From Lachnospiraceae bacterium (GTDB lineage Bacteria; Bacillota; Clostridia; Lachnospirales; Lachnospiraceae): a DNA stretch of 12,008 nt. Under the pieces are notes generated by a model. That model had not been told where the DNA came from. It did no database searches and was given only the letters and a program-made list of their open reading frames with translations. The position numbers and the translations under genes are program-made. Shown in pieces: positions 1 to 7,599 of this stretch (position 1 is its first letter; each line of letters starts with the position of its first letter). The stretch lies in contig VSNH01000112.1 of NCBI GenBank assembly GCA_009774215.1, forward strand, positions 1-12,008, read 5' to 3'.

Positions 1-915
1 CATAACGGGTTTATCAGATTAGACAGGAAGGACTGGATTTATTCAGAGGAACAGATACCGGAACTTGTCATTGTTTCGCAGCAGACATGGGAGAAAGCGC
101 AGGAAATCAGAGAAGCCCGAAAAAATAAAATCAATACCTCAAAACAGATATCCGCTAAGGAGTATAAAGAGCAGTACAATGTGCCGTTTTCCACAAAAGG
201 GAAACTTGCACTGATTGGTCTTGCCACTTGTGGATATTGCGGGAAACGCTTAAAGAACGGGAGTTATTGCAACCACTGGACGACAAAGGCGGGAGAAAAG
301 AAAATATCCTACGCGGGCAGATATGTATGCCCGTCAAAATGTGAAAAGCGCAGCAGTTATTCGCAGAATTATCTGGAGGGGATCGTGTTTGGGGTGGTTG
401 AAACTTATATGGAGCATCTGAGATCCATAGATATCACGGAAGAAATAGAAAAAATGCAAAGTCAGCAAAGACAGGGCATAGAGAAGGAACTGGGAACCAT
501 TCATAAAAAACAACAAACCTTACAAACAGATATCCGAACACTGGAAGAAAAGATACCAGAAGCAATCAGAGGGGAATATTATTTCAGTGCCGAGAAACTT
601 TCTGCCATGATCAAGGAAAAGGAACAGGAAATGGAAACGTTAGACAAAGAAGCGGAACAGGCAAAGAACAGGCTGTCACAGGTGGTAAATCAAAATAGCG
701 ATTTGGAGAAGTTTATCACCATGGTGCCAAATTGGAAGGAGGAATTTCAAAATGCAGATACGCAGACCAAAAAGATGTTGCTGTCTGCCCTCATTGACCA
801 GATAGAGGTAAAAAATGATGATATCAATATCAAATTTAGGATACGACTGGAGGACTTTGTATTACTTGAAAGTATTGGTTTACCTACCACTCGGTATAAA
901 CCCGGTTTAAGGTAA
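1..915 (+). CDS. Large serine recombinase, C-terminal part (5' end outside window)
   Basis: Site-specific recombinase of the large serine (TndX/TnpX-like) family, which integrates and excises mobile elements. The reading frame is open from base 1, so the catalytic N-terminal resolvase domain lies upstream of the window; the internal GTG at 181 is not a credible start. What is visible fits the family C-terminus. The end of the recombinase domain (basic stretch EIREARKNK) is followed by a zinc ribbon with Cys codons near 229 and 238 (CGYC) paired with a second CPSKC pair near 327-341. A long Glu/Lys/Gln-rich coiled coil (about 440-690) and the closing domain (ALIDQIEVKNDDINIKF, then RLEDF) come next. 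The final eight codons (TRYKPGLR) look non-native: they are antisense to a host gene, so the stop codon comes from the insertion site. Base use is A-richer than in the genes to the right, as expected of transferred DNA. Confidence 0.93.
   Translation, partial: HNGFIRLDRKDWIYSEEQIPELVIVSQQTWEKAQEIREARKNKINTSKQISAKEYKEQYNVPFSTKGKLALIGLATCGYCGKRLKNGSYCNHWTTKAGEKKISYAGRYVCPSKCEKRSSYSQNYLEGIVFGVVETYMEHLRSIDITEEIEKMQSQQRQGIEKELGTIHKKQQTLQTDIRTLEEKIPEAIRGEYYFSAEKLSAMIKEKEQEMETLDKEAEQAKNRLSQVVNQNSDLEKFITMVPNWKEEFQNADTQTKKMLLSALIDQIEVKNDDINIKFRIRLEDFVLLESIGLPTTRYKPGLR
881..915. other. Integration junction (attL/attR) of the recombinase-carrying element
   Basis: The two genes on either side overlap tail to tail here. 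Read leftward, the host gene encodes the SpoIID-like segment ending LNRVYTEW and then meets a TAG at 886-884. From memory, homologues of this protein continue past that tryptophan with YR and several hundred more residues. Read rightward, the same bases encode the recombinase tail TRYKPGLR and its stop at 913-915. The simplest reading is that the element ends near 881-890 and everything to the right is host sequence. Serine recombinases exchange strands at a central dinucleotide of a short site without long duplications; the exact crossover cannot be fixed from one end. Confidence 0.7.
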
Positions 916-1600
916 AGGACATAATAGCCAGCGTGTTTGCGTAGATGGCATTTTCCGGCCAGGTGGCGTAAATTTCGGAGGATACCACATTTTTGATGTA
1001 ATCCCGGTAGCGCACATAGTAATTGGGGGCGGTGGAATCGTTTGGCACCCCGTCGTGTACGATAATATATTCGGGAATCACCACGCGGCTTAAGACGATC
1101 TCGCCGGACTCATCCATGGGCTTGATCTCATCCTCGGGAATCTTGGGCGGATAGTCGCCGTAGAGTGTATGGTCAGGGATGGCTATGATCTCCTCCGTGT
1201 CGCTGCTCATTTCTGTCGGCGTCATCTCAATATTCTGGACGGCGGTCACATCCGGCAGCACCTCCACGCCCGAGACGATGACAGGTTCATAGCCGGGTGC
1301 ACTGACAGACAGGGTGTACTCCGAGTAGGGCATGGGGGAGTTGGGGGTCAGGCTGTACTGTAAGGGCGGCGTTTTTAAGTCCACCGTGTCAGTCTGCCCC
1401 GAAGAATTGGTCGTGAGCGTTTCCAGTGTGGAATCCGGCTCTCCGGTGAAGGAGATGGTGATGGAGGCGTTTTCTATGGGGATCAGTCCCACGTTTGCGG
1501 TGACGTTGATCTGCAGTCTTCCGATTGTGTCAGACCCTGTCGTGGCGGCGTTTTCAGTTCGTGTATTTTCTGCGCTTAGTCCTTCTCTGTTTACGTCCAT
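884..1600 (-). pseudogene. SpoIID-like/peptidoglycan-associated protein gene, 3' part removed by insertion
   Basis: This is a leftward gene that I recognise as a clostridial protein with an N-terminal carboxypeptidase-regulatory-like beta domain (roughly the first 110 residues, from GRLQINVTANVG to AVQNIEMTP), an acidic linker, and a segment with SpoIID-like features (KNVVSSEIYATWPENAIYAN, then AIMSFTLNRVYTEW). From memory, intact homologues continue after YTEW and carry C-terminal peptidoglycan-binding repeats. Here translation stops right after YTEW, at the junction with the mobile element, so the gene is very probably disrupted and the missing half should lie beyond the far end of the element. 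Start: ATG at 1600 has a GAGG seven bases upstream and is preferred; ATG at 1627 (MLSKERG) and GTG at 1663 are in-frame alternatives. The role in spore or wall remodelling is family inference only. Confidence 0.7.
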
Positions 1601-1653
1601 GCGGATACCTCGTTCCTTGGATAGCATTTCTCTTACCCCTATGATATGCAATG

Positions 1654-1673
1654 AGGGTTGCACATGCCACCCT
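1654..1673. promoter_or_regulatory. Operator-like dyad in the divergent region
   Basis: AGGGTTGCACATGCCACCCT is a 20-bp imperfect palindrome: eight of ten position pairs are complementary, the exceptions being one internal pair and the central pair. It contains the -35 hexamer TTGCAC of the rightward promoter and sits between divergent genes, where a repressor could control one or both. No cognate regulator is encoded in the window. Confidence 0.4.
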
Positions 1674-1687
1674 GAAAATGATATACT
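1658..1687 (+). promoter_or_regulatory. Sigma-A promoter for the four-gene cluster, possibly giving a leaderless mRNA
   Basis: TTGCAC (1658-1663) and TATACT (1682-1687) are separated by 18 bases and match the sigma-A consensus well. A start about seven bases past the -10 element would fall at or next to 1694, the A of the first ATG of the downstream gene. No Shine-Dalgarno sequence precedes that ATG, which is consistent with a leaderless transcript. Confidence 0.55.
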
Positions 1688-1693
1688 ATCGGT

Positions 1694-4600
1694 ATGGTAG
1701 TGGACGAGATTTTAGAAGGCAAATTTCATACCGGTGACGGAACGCTTTCGTTTTCCTGCCCGCGCGTTACGCTGTCCCTTCAGGCAGATACGGTCTGTGA
1801 GGGGTCTTTTTTCGTGTGCGGACCGGAGGGAATGGTCACGGAAGGCACAGTGACGGCCTCGGACTTGCGCATGACCTGTGTTACGAAGCGTTTCGGCGGC
1901 AGCGAGGATGAGATTCTTTACCGTTTTGATGCCGCCGGAATGGAGGCGGGGCAGGAGGTGTCCGGCTCTTTTTTCATCGTCTCCAACAGGGGAGAGTATG
2001 CGCTGCCTTTTCAGGTGACGGTGCTTTCTGATGAGATCACGTCAAGCCTCGGAGAGATACGGAATCTCTTTCACTTTACGAATCTGGCGAGAAGTAACTG
2101 GCCGGAGGCGGTGGCGCTCTTTTACGAGCCCTGTTTTCGAAAGGTGTTTTCGGGTCACGACAGGCAGTATCTTGCGGTTTATAAGGGGCTTTCCGCCGTA
2201 CCCGGCAACGAGCATAATGTGGAAGAGTTTCTGCAGGAGATCCACAAGAAAAAGCCGGTGGAGTTTCTGCCGGAGGAGAGTGAGATCCGGCTGGAGGATC
2301 CGGCGGGGGATGCGCGGTATGCGCTTGTCATAAACAGTAATGGTTGGGGTTATACGAGATTGCGGTTTGAGACGGAAGGGGCATTTATAAAGCTGCAGGA
2401 GCAGTCTGCGGGGGAGGATGCCTTCTCCGATCACATTTACAGGCTCTATTATCAGATTGATTTGGAAAAGCTGCATGGCGGCATAAACTTAGGCGCCATT
2501 CTGCTTGTGCGGGAGAACGGGACGGCACGGATTCCCGTCACGGTGGTGCGGCGTGTGCCCGGGGGCAGAACGCTCGGAGCAAAGAGAGAGAAGAAGCAGC
2601 TTATGGTGCAGCTGATGGAATACTATCAGGCGCACCGCTTAAAGAAGATCGGAACGGGCACCTGGCTTGCGGAGACGGGAAGGCTTTTAACGCGCATGGA
2701 GCAGCTTGACGATAAGGATATCGCCGTGAAGCTGTTTCGGGGTCAGCTTTTGATGTCCCAGGAGCGGGGCAACGAGGCAAAATGGCAGATGGAGAAGCTG
2801 CGGGAACGGGTGATCGCCGAGCGGGAGGAGAATCCCGCGCTGTGGTGCTATTACTTATATCTGACCACACTCATCAGTGAGGAGGATTCCTATGTGGACG
2901 AGGTGGCGGAGACGGTTTCGCAGATTTATGGCAGAAGACGGGGGGACTGGCGGATCGCATGGCTGTTACTGTATCTGTCCGAGGAGTATGTGGAGAGTGT
3001 CTCCCGCAGATGGCTGCTTCTGGAAGATCTGTTTGTCCATCACTGTACTTCTCCGATGATTTATATTGAGGCGTGGAATATCCTCTGTATGAATCCGGCA
3101 ATGCTGCGCAAGCTGGATCTCTTTGAGGAGCAGGTGCTGATCTTCGCGGTCAAAAACGGCGTCATGCAGGAGGAGATTCTCCTGCAGGTGGTGTATCTTG
3201 CCGGGCAGAGGAGAAACTATTCCGAAAGCCTGTTCCGTATTTTGAAGGGCTGTTATGCGCTGATTCCCCACAAGGAGGTTTTGCACGAGATCTGCACGCT
3301 GCTCATCAAGGGAAACCGCAGCGGAGAGGCATACTTTCCGTGGTATCAGGAGGGGGTGGAGGAAAATCTGCGCATCACCAGACTTTATGAGTACTATATG
3401 ATGTCGCTTCCCCGGAATTTTGACGGTGAGCTGCCAAAGATGGTGCTTTTGTACTTTGCTTACAGAAGTGATCTGCACTATGAGACCACCGCTTACCTTT
3501 ACGCCTATGTCCACAGGCGGCGGGAGCAACTGGCTGATATTTATGTAAACTATATGGCTGCCATGGAGCGTTTTGTGCTGGAACAGATTGGCCGTGGCAG
3601 AATCAACAGGGATCTGGCTTATCTTTACGACAATCTCCTGACCTTGTCCATGATCGACGAACAGACCGCACGGTCGCTCGTGTCCCTGCTTTTTATGCGG
3701 GAGGTCAGAACAGAGGCGGAGAATGCAAAAGAGGTGGCGCTTACTTATGCCTGCCGGTCAGATATCAAGCGGTTTCCCATGACGGAGGGCAGGGCTTTTT
3801 TGCCGATCTATGCCAATGACTGCCGGGTGCTTCTGGGGGACGGCGAGGGAAATCTCTTTACGGCGGGCATGGAATACAGCGTGGAGGCGCTGATGAAGCC
3901 GGAGAGACTTGCACTTATGATTGCGCCCTTTGTGAGAAATCATCTTGGCTATGCGGTTTATGTCTGCTATGAAAAACAGCATACGTTTACCGTGCAGGAG
4001 GACAACGCGGATCTCTTTGCGCTGCTATCCTCGTCGGAGCGGATCGAGGAGGAAGAAAAGCGCAAAATCCGTCCCATGGTGGTAGACTTTTATTATGAAG
4101 AGGACAGAATGCGGGAGCTTGATGAGTATTTGCTTGCCCTGAAACCGGAGGATGTGGATCGGCGCGACAGAGGAAAGGTCGTGCGTTTTCTGGTCAGCCG
4201 GGGGATGTACGAGGAGGCAGTCGGATGGGTCAAACGTTTTGGGCCCTACGATATGGATGCGAAAACGCTTCTCAAGCTGGGCAGCAGGTTTTTGGAGCTG
4301 ACGGAGGCGGAGGATGATTCTCTGGTGACGGGTATGCTCCTCTATGTGGTGCAGAAGGGAAAGTATGACGACAATGTGCTTTCGTATCTGGTACAGTGGT
4401 TTTCGGGGAACATCGGGCAGATGCGGGATATATGGAAATTGGCGGCTTCTTTCGGCGCGGATACTTACAGGCTGTGCGAGCGTATGCTGGTGCAGATGCT
4501 GTATACGGGCGTCCGGGCGGAAGAGTGGCTGGATATTTTCCGGTTTTATGCGAAGAGCGGCGGCAGCGAGCGGGTACGGGCGGCTTTTGTGTCGGCCTGC

Positions 4601-5245
4601 TGCTATGATTATGTGGTGAAGGATGCAGATACGGATTCCTATGTGTTCGAGAGCGTGCGGCAGCTTTATCAGGAGGAGGCGCCGTTCCACCCGGTCTGTC
4701 GGATCGCGTATCTGCGCTACTACGCGGACAGACAGCGGGAGGAGGCTGTGCAGAAGCTTTGCGGCGTCTTTTTGGAATCGCTTCTGGCGCAGGGGATCGT
4801 GATGCCTTTTTATCGTAAATATTTTGGCTGTGTGCCGCAGCTCGGCGCTTATCTGGATAAGACCATGGTGGAGTATCGGACGACTACCGGCGCCCGGGTG
4901 ATGATCCACTATCTGATTCAGGAGGAGGGGGCAGGCGGGGAGGAGTATACCCACGAGGAGATGCGGGATATGTTCGGCGGCATTTGCGTCAGCGATTTTA
5001 TTCTGTTTTTCGGGGAACAGCTCAGGTACTATATCACGGAGGAATCGGAGGCAGGGGAGCAGCTTGTGGTGAGCGACGTGATCAGGAAAGGCGAGGCCGG
5101 GGAGGATATCTCGGAAGGCAGATTCAACATATTGAATGATATTATGATCGGGAAGACCCTGCATGATTATGATACGGTAAATGATCTGCTGCTTGCGTAT
5201 TTCAAGCAGGATCATATGGTGGAGCAGATATTCACAGTGCGTTAA
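1694..5245 (+). CDS. Large two-beta-domain plus helical-repeat protein (DUF5717-like)
   Basis: 1183-aa protein of unknown function that I associate with the Lachnospiraceae family DUF5717. Residues about 20-110 form a beta-rich domain ending in SFFIVSNRGEYALPFQVTV. A helical segment follows (about 118-185, with the conserved-looking NLFHFTNLARSNWPEAVALFY). A second beta-rich domain (about 187-287) ends in the related pattern AILLVRENGTARIPVTVV. From about 300 to the end the protein is helical, with Tyr/Leu-rich repeats of TPR or HAT character (for example VRFLVSRGMYEEAVGWVKRF). I see no signal peptide or transmembrane segment, so it is probably cytoplasmic. The start at 1694 lacks a ribosome site but gives an N-terminus (ILEGKFHTGDGTLSF) that fits the family as I remember it. 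It is the first gene of a four-gene run and probably acts as a scaffold for its neighbours; that role is inference. Confidence 0.85.
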   Translation: MVVDEILEGKFHTGDGTLSFSCPRVTLSLQADTVCEGSFFVCGPEGMVTEGTVTASDLRMTCVTKRFGGSEDEILYRFDAAGMEAGQEVSGSFFIVSNRGEYALPFQVTVLSDEITSSLGEIRNLFHFTNLARSNWPEAVALFYEPCFRKVFSGHDRQYLAVYKGLSAVPGNEHNVEEFLQEIHKKKPVEFLPEESEIRLEDPAGDARYALVINSNGWGYTRLRFETEGAFIKLQEQSAGEDAFSDHIYRLYYQIDLEKLHGGINLGAILLVRENGTARIPVTVVRRVPGGRTLGAKREKKQLMVQLMEYYQAHRLKKIGTGTWLAETGRLLTRMEQLDDKDIAVKLFRGQLLMSQERGNEAKWQMEKLRERVIAEREENPALWCYYLYLTTLISEEDSYVDEVAETVSQIYGRRRGDWRIAWLLLYLSEEYVESVSRRWLLLEDLFVHHCTSPMIYIEAWNILCMNPAMLRKLDLFEEQVLIFAVKNGVMQEEILLQVVYLAGQRRNYSESLFRILKGCYALIPHKEVLHEICTLLIKGNRSGEAYFPWYQEGVEENLRITRLYEYYMMSLPRNFDGELPKMVLLYFAYRSDLHYETTAYLYAYVHRRREQLADIYVNYMAAMERFVLEQIGRGRINRDLAYLYDNLLTLSMIDEQTARSLVSLLFMREVRTEAENAKEVALTYACRSDIKRFPMTEGRAFLPIYANDCRVLLGDGEGNLFTAGMEYSVEALMKPERLALMIAPFVRNHLGYAVYVCYEKQHTFTVQEDNADLFALLSSSERIEEEEKRKIRPMVVDFYYEEDRMRELDEYLLALKPEDVDRRDRGKVVRFLVSRGMYEEAVGWVKRFGPYDMDAKTLLKLGSRFLELTEAEDDSLVTGMLLYVVQKGKYDDNVLSYLVQWFSGNIGQMRDIWKLAASFGADTYRLCERMLVQMLYTGVRAEEWLDIFRFYAKSGGSERVRAAFVSACCYDYVVKDADTDSYVFESVRQLYQEEAPFHPVCRIAYLRYYADRQREEAVQKLCGVFLESLLAQGIVMPFYRKYFGCVPQLGAYLDKTMVEYRTTTGARVMIHYLIQEEGAGGEEYTHEEMRDMFGGICVSDFILFFGEQLRYYITEESEAGEQLVVSDVIRKGEAGEDISEGRFNILNDIMIGKTLHDYDTVNDLLLAYFKQDHMVEQIFTVR

Positions 5246-5376
5246 CAGTGTGAGAAGTACTTCTAATCACTCGCAGCAAAGGCTGCCTCGTGAAGAAGCA
5301 CTAAGTCTGCGAGGCAGACTTTTCTCACACAGGAGAATGCCAAAAAAGGGCATTCTCCGAAGGTTAGGAGAGTAGT
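5246..5376 (+). promoter_or_regulatory. Highly structured RNA spacer with competing stems
   Basis: This 131-base gap is unusually rich in complementarity. An outer stem pairs GTGTGAGAA (5248-5256) with TTCTCACAC (5322-5330). Inside it, 5303-5310 pairs with 5314-5321 (AAGTCTGC/GCAGACTT, loop GAG), 5283-5290 with 5310-5317 (CTGCCTCG/CGAGGCAG), 5270-5276 with 5307-5313 (CTCGCAG/CTGCGAG), and 5273-5277 with 5282-5286. The three pairings that use 5307-5313 exclude each other. AGAAGTACTTCT (5253-5264) is a perfect palindrome. A separate 10-bp hairpin lies at 5332-5358. No run of T marks an ordinary terminator. This looks like a switchable leader or an mRNA-processing structure tuning expression of the downstream gene, or a short mobile repeat. 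Confidence 0.55.
5332..5358 (+). promoter_or_regulatory. Perfect 10-bp hairpin just upstream of the ribosome site
   Basis: GGAGAATGCC (5332-5341) and GGCATTCTCC (5349-5358) pair perfectly across a seven-base A-rich loop. The right arm's TTCTCC could alternatively pair with the GGAGA of the ribosome site AGGAGA at 5366-5371, so folding of this hairpin could free the ribosome site and its unfolding could hide it. No U-tract follows, so it is not a typical terminator. Confidence 0.6.
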
Positions 5377-6690
5377 ATGTTTCTGGGTACGAAAGAGGAC
5401 GGCAAACCGCATAAGGGAAGTGTGTTTGTGGGGTATGATCTGGGGGAGAGGTATGCCCAAATCAGTTACTGCCTCTTTGGCGAGGGGGATGTGGAGACGG
5501 TGGCTCCCGTGGTGGGAACGAAGCAGTACAACATCCCGTTTGTGTTATGTAAACGAAAAGGGACGAACCAGTGGCTTTACGGCAAGGAGGCGGTCAAGAG
5601 CGCAGGAGAGGAAACCATGTGCCCGGTGGAGGATATTCTGAACCTTGCAAGAATGGGGACGGAGATCGGGCTGGACGGGGAGACTTATGATCCGGTGGCG
5701 CTTTTGACTCTTTTCATCAGAAGAAGTCTGGGGCTTATGAGCTTCATTATTCCGGTGGAGCATATAGGGGCTTTACTGTTTACGGTGGGCGGAATGGATG
5801 ACCGCATGGTGGAGATTCTCCTGCAGGTGGCGGCCAATCTGCAGGTGAACACGGAACACATTTATTTCCAGAGCCATACGGAGAGCCTTTACTCTTTCAT
5901 GCTGTACCAGCCCCCGGAACTGTGGGCGTACCAGGCGGTGGTCTGCGAGCACGACGGCAGGTATTTAAAAACCTACCGCATGGAGTGCAACAAGAGGACA
6001 ACGCCTATTGTGGCTTTGATCGAGGAAGCCGGTTATGAGACCGTTGTGGTGCCCGAGGAGGACGAGGACGAGGCTGTGAAGGAGGATGCCTTCCGGGTGG
6101 CGGACGAGCGATTCCTCGGGATTCTGGAGAAGCTCTGCGAGGGGCGGATCGTCTCCTCGGCCTATCTTCTGGGGGACGGTTTCAGGGAGGAGTGGCATAA
6201 AAAATCTTTGCAGTTTCTATGCCGCAACAGGCGTGTGTTTCAGGGAAACAATCTGTACAGCAGGGGTGCGGTCTACAGCCTCTTGGAGAAATTCGACACT
6301 TCCGAGGCGGGCAAGACCCATATCTTTCTGGGGGAAGATAAGCTGAAGGCAAATATCGGTATGCGGGTGCTGCGGCAGGGGAAGGAATCTTACTACGCGC
6401 TTTTGGATGCCGGGGAAAACTGGTATGAGCTGCACAAGTCCTGCGAGATTCTTCTCGGTAAGGAGAAGGTGGTCTCCCTCGTAGTCACGCCGCTTAACGG
6501 GAAAAATGTGGAGACAAGAACCATTCCCCTTACGGGAGCCAGAGAGACAGGCGCGCCCTTTACCAGATACGCGCTGGACGTGGCGATGGCCTCCGCTGAC
6601 ACGGTGACAGTGAAGGTGACGGATCTGGGGCTGGGTGAGTTTTTCCCGGCCGGAGGACAGGAGTGGGAGGAGGCGTTTCAGATTATCTAA
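5377..6690 (+). CDS. Hsp70/actin-fold ATPase-like protein with a degenerate phosphate-2 loop (DUF5716-like)
   Basis: 437-aa protein that I associate with the Lachnospiraceae family DUF5716; its motif order matches the Hsp70/actin ATPase superfamily. Residues 18-31 (VGYDLGERYAQISY) resemble the phosphate-1 loop. Residues 53-73 (IPFVL, then WLYGKEAV) resemble the Hsp70 PSVVAF...G..A segment. Residues 137-176 (VGGMDDRMVEILLQVAANL, then IYFQSHTESLYSFML) resemble the connect-1/INEPTAAA region. Residues 261-304 (SAYLLGDGF, then NLYSRGAVYSLLE) resemble the adenosine motif and following helix. The phosphate-2 loop, normally D-GGGT-D, is replaced by CEHDGRYLK at 190-198, so ATP hydrolysis may be weak or absent. 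A beta-rich tail from about 315, ending TVKVTDLGLGEFF, could be a substrate domain. AGGAGA at 5366-5371 supports this start. Probable work is client binding or assembly with the flanking TPR proteins; this is inference. Confidence 0.82.
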   Translation: MFLGTKEDGKPHKGSVFVGYDLGERYAQISYCLFGEGDVETVAPVVGTKQYNIPFVLCKRKGTNQWLYGKEAVKSAGEETMCPVEDILNLARMGTEIGLDGETYDPVALLTLFIRRSLGLMSFIIPVEHIGALLFTVGGMDDRMVEILLQVAANLQVNTEHIYFQSHTESLYSFMLYQPPELWAYQAVVCEHDGRYLKTYRMECNKRTTPIVALIEEAGYETVVVPEEDEDEAVKEDAFRVADERFLGILEKLCEGRIVSSAYLLGDGFREEWHKKSLQFLCRNRRVFQGNNLYSRGAVYSLLEKFDTSEAGKTHIFLGEDKLKANIGMRVLRQGKESYYALLDAGENWYELHKSCEILLGKEKVVSLVVTPLNGKNVETRTIPLTGARETGAPFTRYALDVAMASADTVTVKVTDLGLGEFFPAGGQEWEEAFQII

Positions 6691-6716
6691 GGAAACGCTC
6701 CGAAATGGAGATTAAG

Positions 6717-7565
6717 ATGGATGGTCAGATGATTCTGGGAACAGGGAGAAGGGCAGAGAATCCCTATTATATGGAAAGGTTTTATGTAAACCTGTATTCG
6801 GTGGAAGAGCTGTGCTTTCTCTTTGTGGACAGGGCGGAGCTTCTGGACGCGGAAGTCGTGCAGCGGGATATGGTTCGGTGGCTGGAGGCGGAGTGCGGCT
6901 TAAGCGATCTGGCGCATACGCTGGACGCGCTGTTAAACAGAAGAGGTTCCACGGCGGCTTATGTGGGCGCGGTTCTGGAGTATGTGAGTATTTATCCGCC
7001 TGACGTGATCGAGAGGACGGAGGAGATCGTGCGGGGCAACGACGGATTAAGCCCTTACGAGCGGCAGAAGGCGAAGGCCGATTATCTTCTCGGGGAGAAG
7101 CGGTATTTGGCGGCCCTGCAGCAGTACCAGAGTCTGGCGGGCGAGGTGCCGGCGAATGAAAAGCTGCTTCTGGCGAGACTCTACCACAATATGGGTGTGG
7201 CATGTGCGGGCATGTTTCTCTACGGACAGGCGGCGGACTGGTTTATGAAATCGTATCAGACAGACGGGAAAAAAGAGGGGCTTAAGATGTATCTGGCGGC
7301 GCTGCGTATGGGGCAGCAGGAGAACGCATATATTGATTATATTGCGGCTCATCCTGAGTTCCACGAGCTGTCCTTGGAGGTGGAGCGTATGGTGAAGCGC
7401 GCGGAGGGCTCTTTCGAGGGGACGGATGAAAACCGGATGCTTGTCACCTACCAGGTGATGAAGGAGGAGGGCGCGGGCGCAATTGGCGGCTCCACGCCTT
7501 ATTATGAGGAGATCGGGAAACTGACGGCGGGGCTGAAAGAAAAGTACCGCAGGAGCATGAGATAG
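6717..7565 (+). CDS. TPR-like hypothetical protein of the cluster
   Basis: Protein of 282 aa with no enzyme motif that I recognise. An N-terminal helical part (about 1-105, with FYVNLYSVEELCFLFVDRAELLD) is followed by TPR-like helix pairs at about 113-185 (KADYLLGEKRYLAALQQYQSL, then LYHNMGVACAGMFLYGQAADWFMKSY) and a charged tail. TPR solenoids commonly bind Hsp70-type partners, which fits the preceding gene. Start: ATG at 6717 has GGAG six bases upstream and begins MDGQMILG, which looks like the family start; ATG at 6705 and GTG at 6663 are in-frame alternatives, the latter overlapping the upstream gene. The 26-base gap from the previous stop implies cotranscription. Confidence 0.85.
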   Translation: MDGQMILGTGRRAENPYYMERFYVNLYSVEELCFLFVDRAELLDAEVVQRDMVRWLEAECGLSDLAHTLDALLNRRGSTAAYVGAVLEYVSIYPPDVIERTEEIVRGNDGLSPYERQKAKADYLLGEKRYLAALQQYQSLAGEVPANEKLLLARLYHNMGVACAGMFLYGQAADWFMKSYQTDGKKEGLKMYLAALRMGQQENAYIDYIAAHPEFHELSLEVERMVKRAEGSFEGTDENRMLVTYQVMKEEGAGAIGGSTPYYEEIGKLTAGLKEKYRRSMR

Positions 7566-7599
7566 AGAACGATAAACGGTTCTGACGTGGAGGAGAAAA

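Noticed and set aside
181..915. GTG at 181 as the recombinase start
   Set aside because: The frame is open to base 1 with recombinase-like sequence upstream of 181, so the gene is simply cut by the window edge.
4025..5215. Long leftward open frame of 396 codons opposite the large solenoid gene
   Set aside because: It lies fully antisense to a well-supported gene, is rich in His, Arg and Pro as antisense frames in this composition are, and shows no domain pattern or ribosome site.
5303..5326. Intrinsic terminator after the large solenoid gene
   Set aside because: The stem (AAGTCTGC/GCAGACTT) is short and followed only by TTCTC, and the sequence participates in competing stems; termination is possible but not supported.
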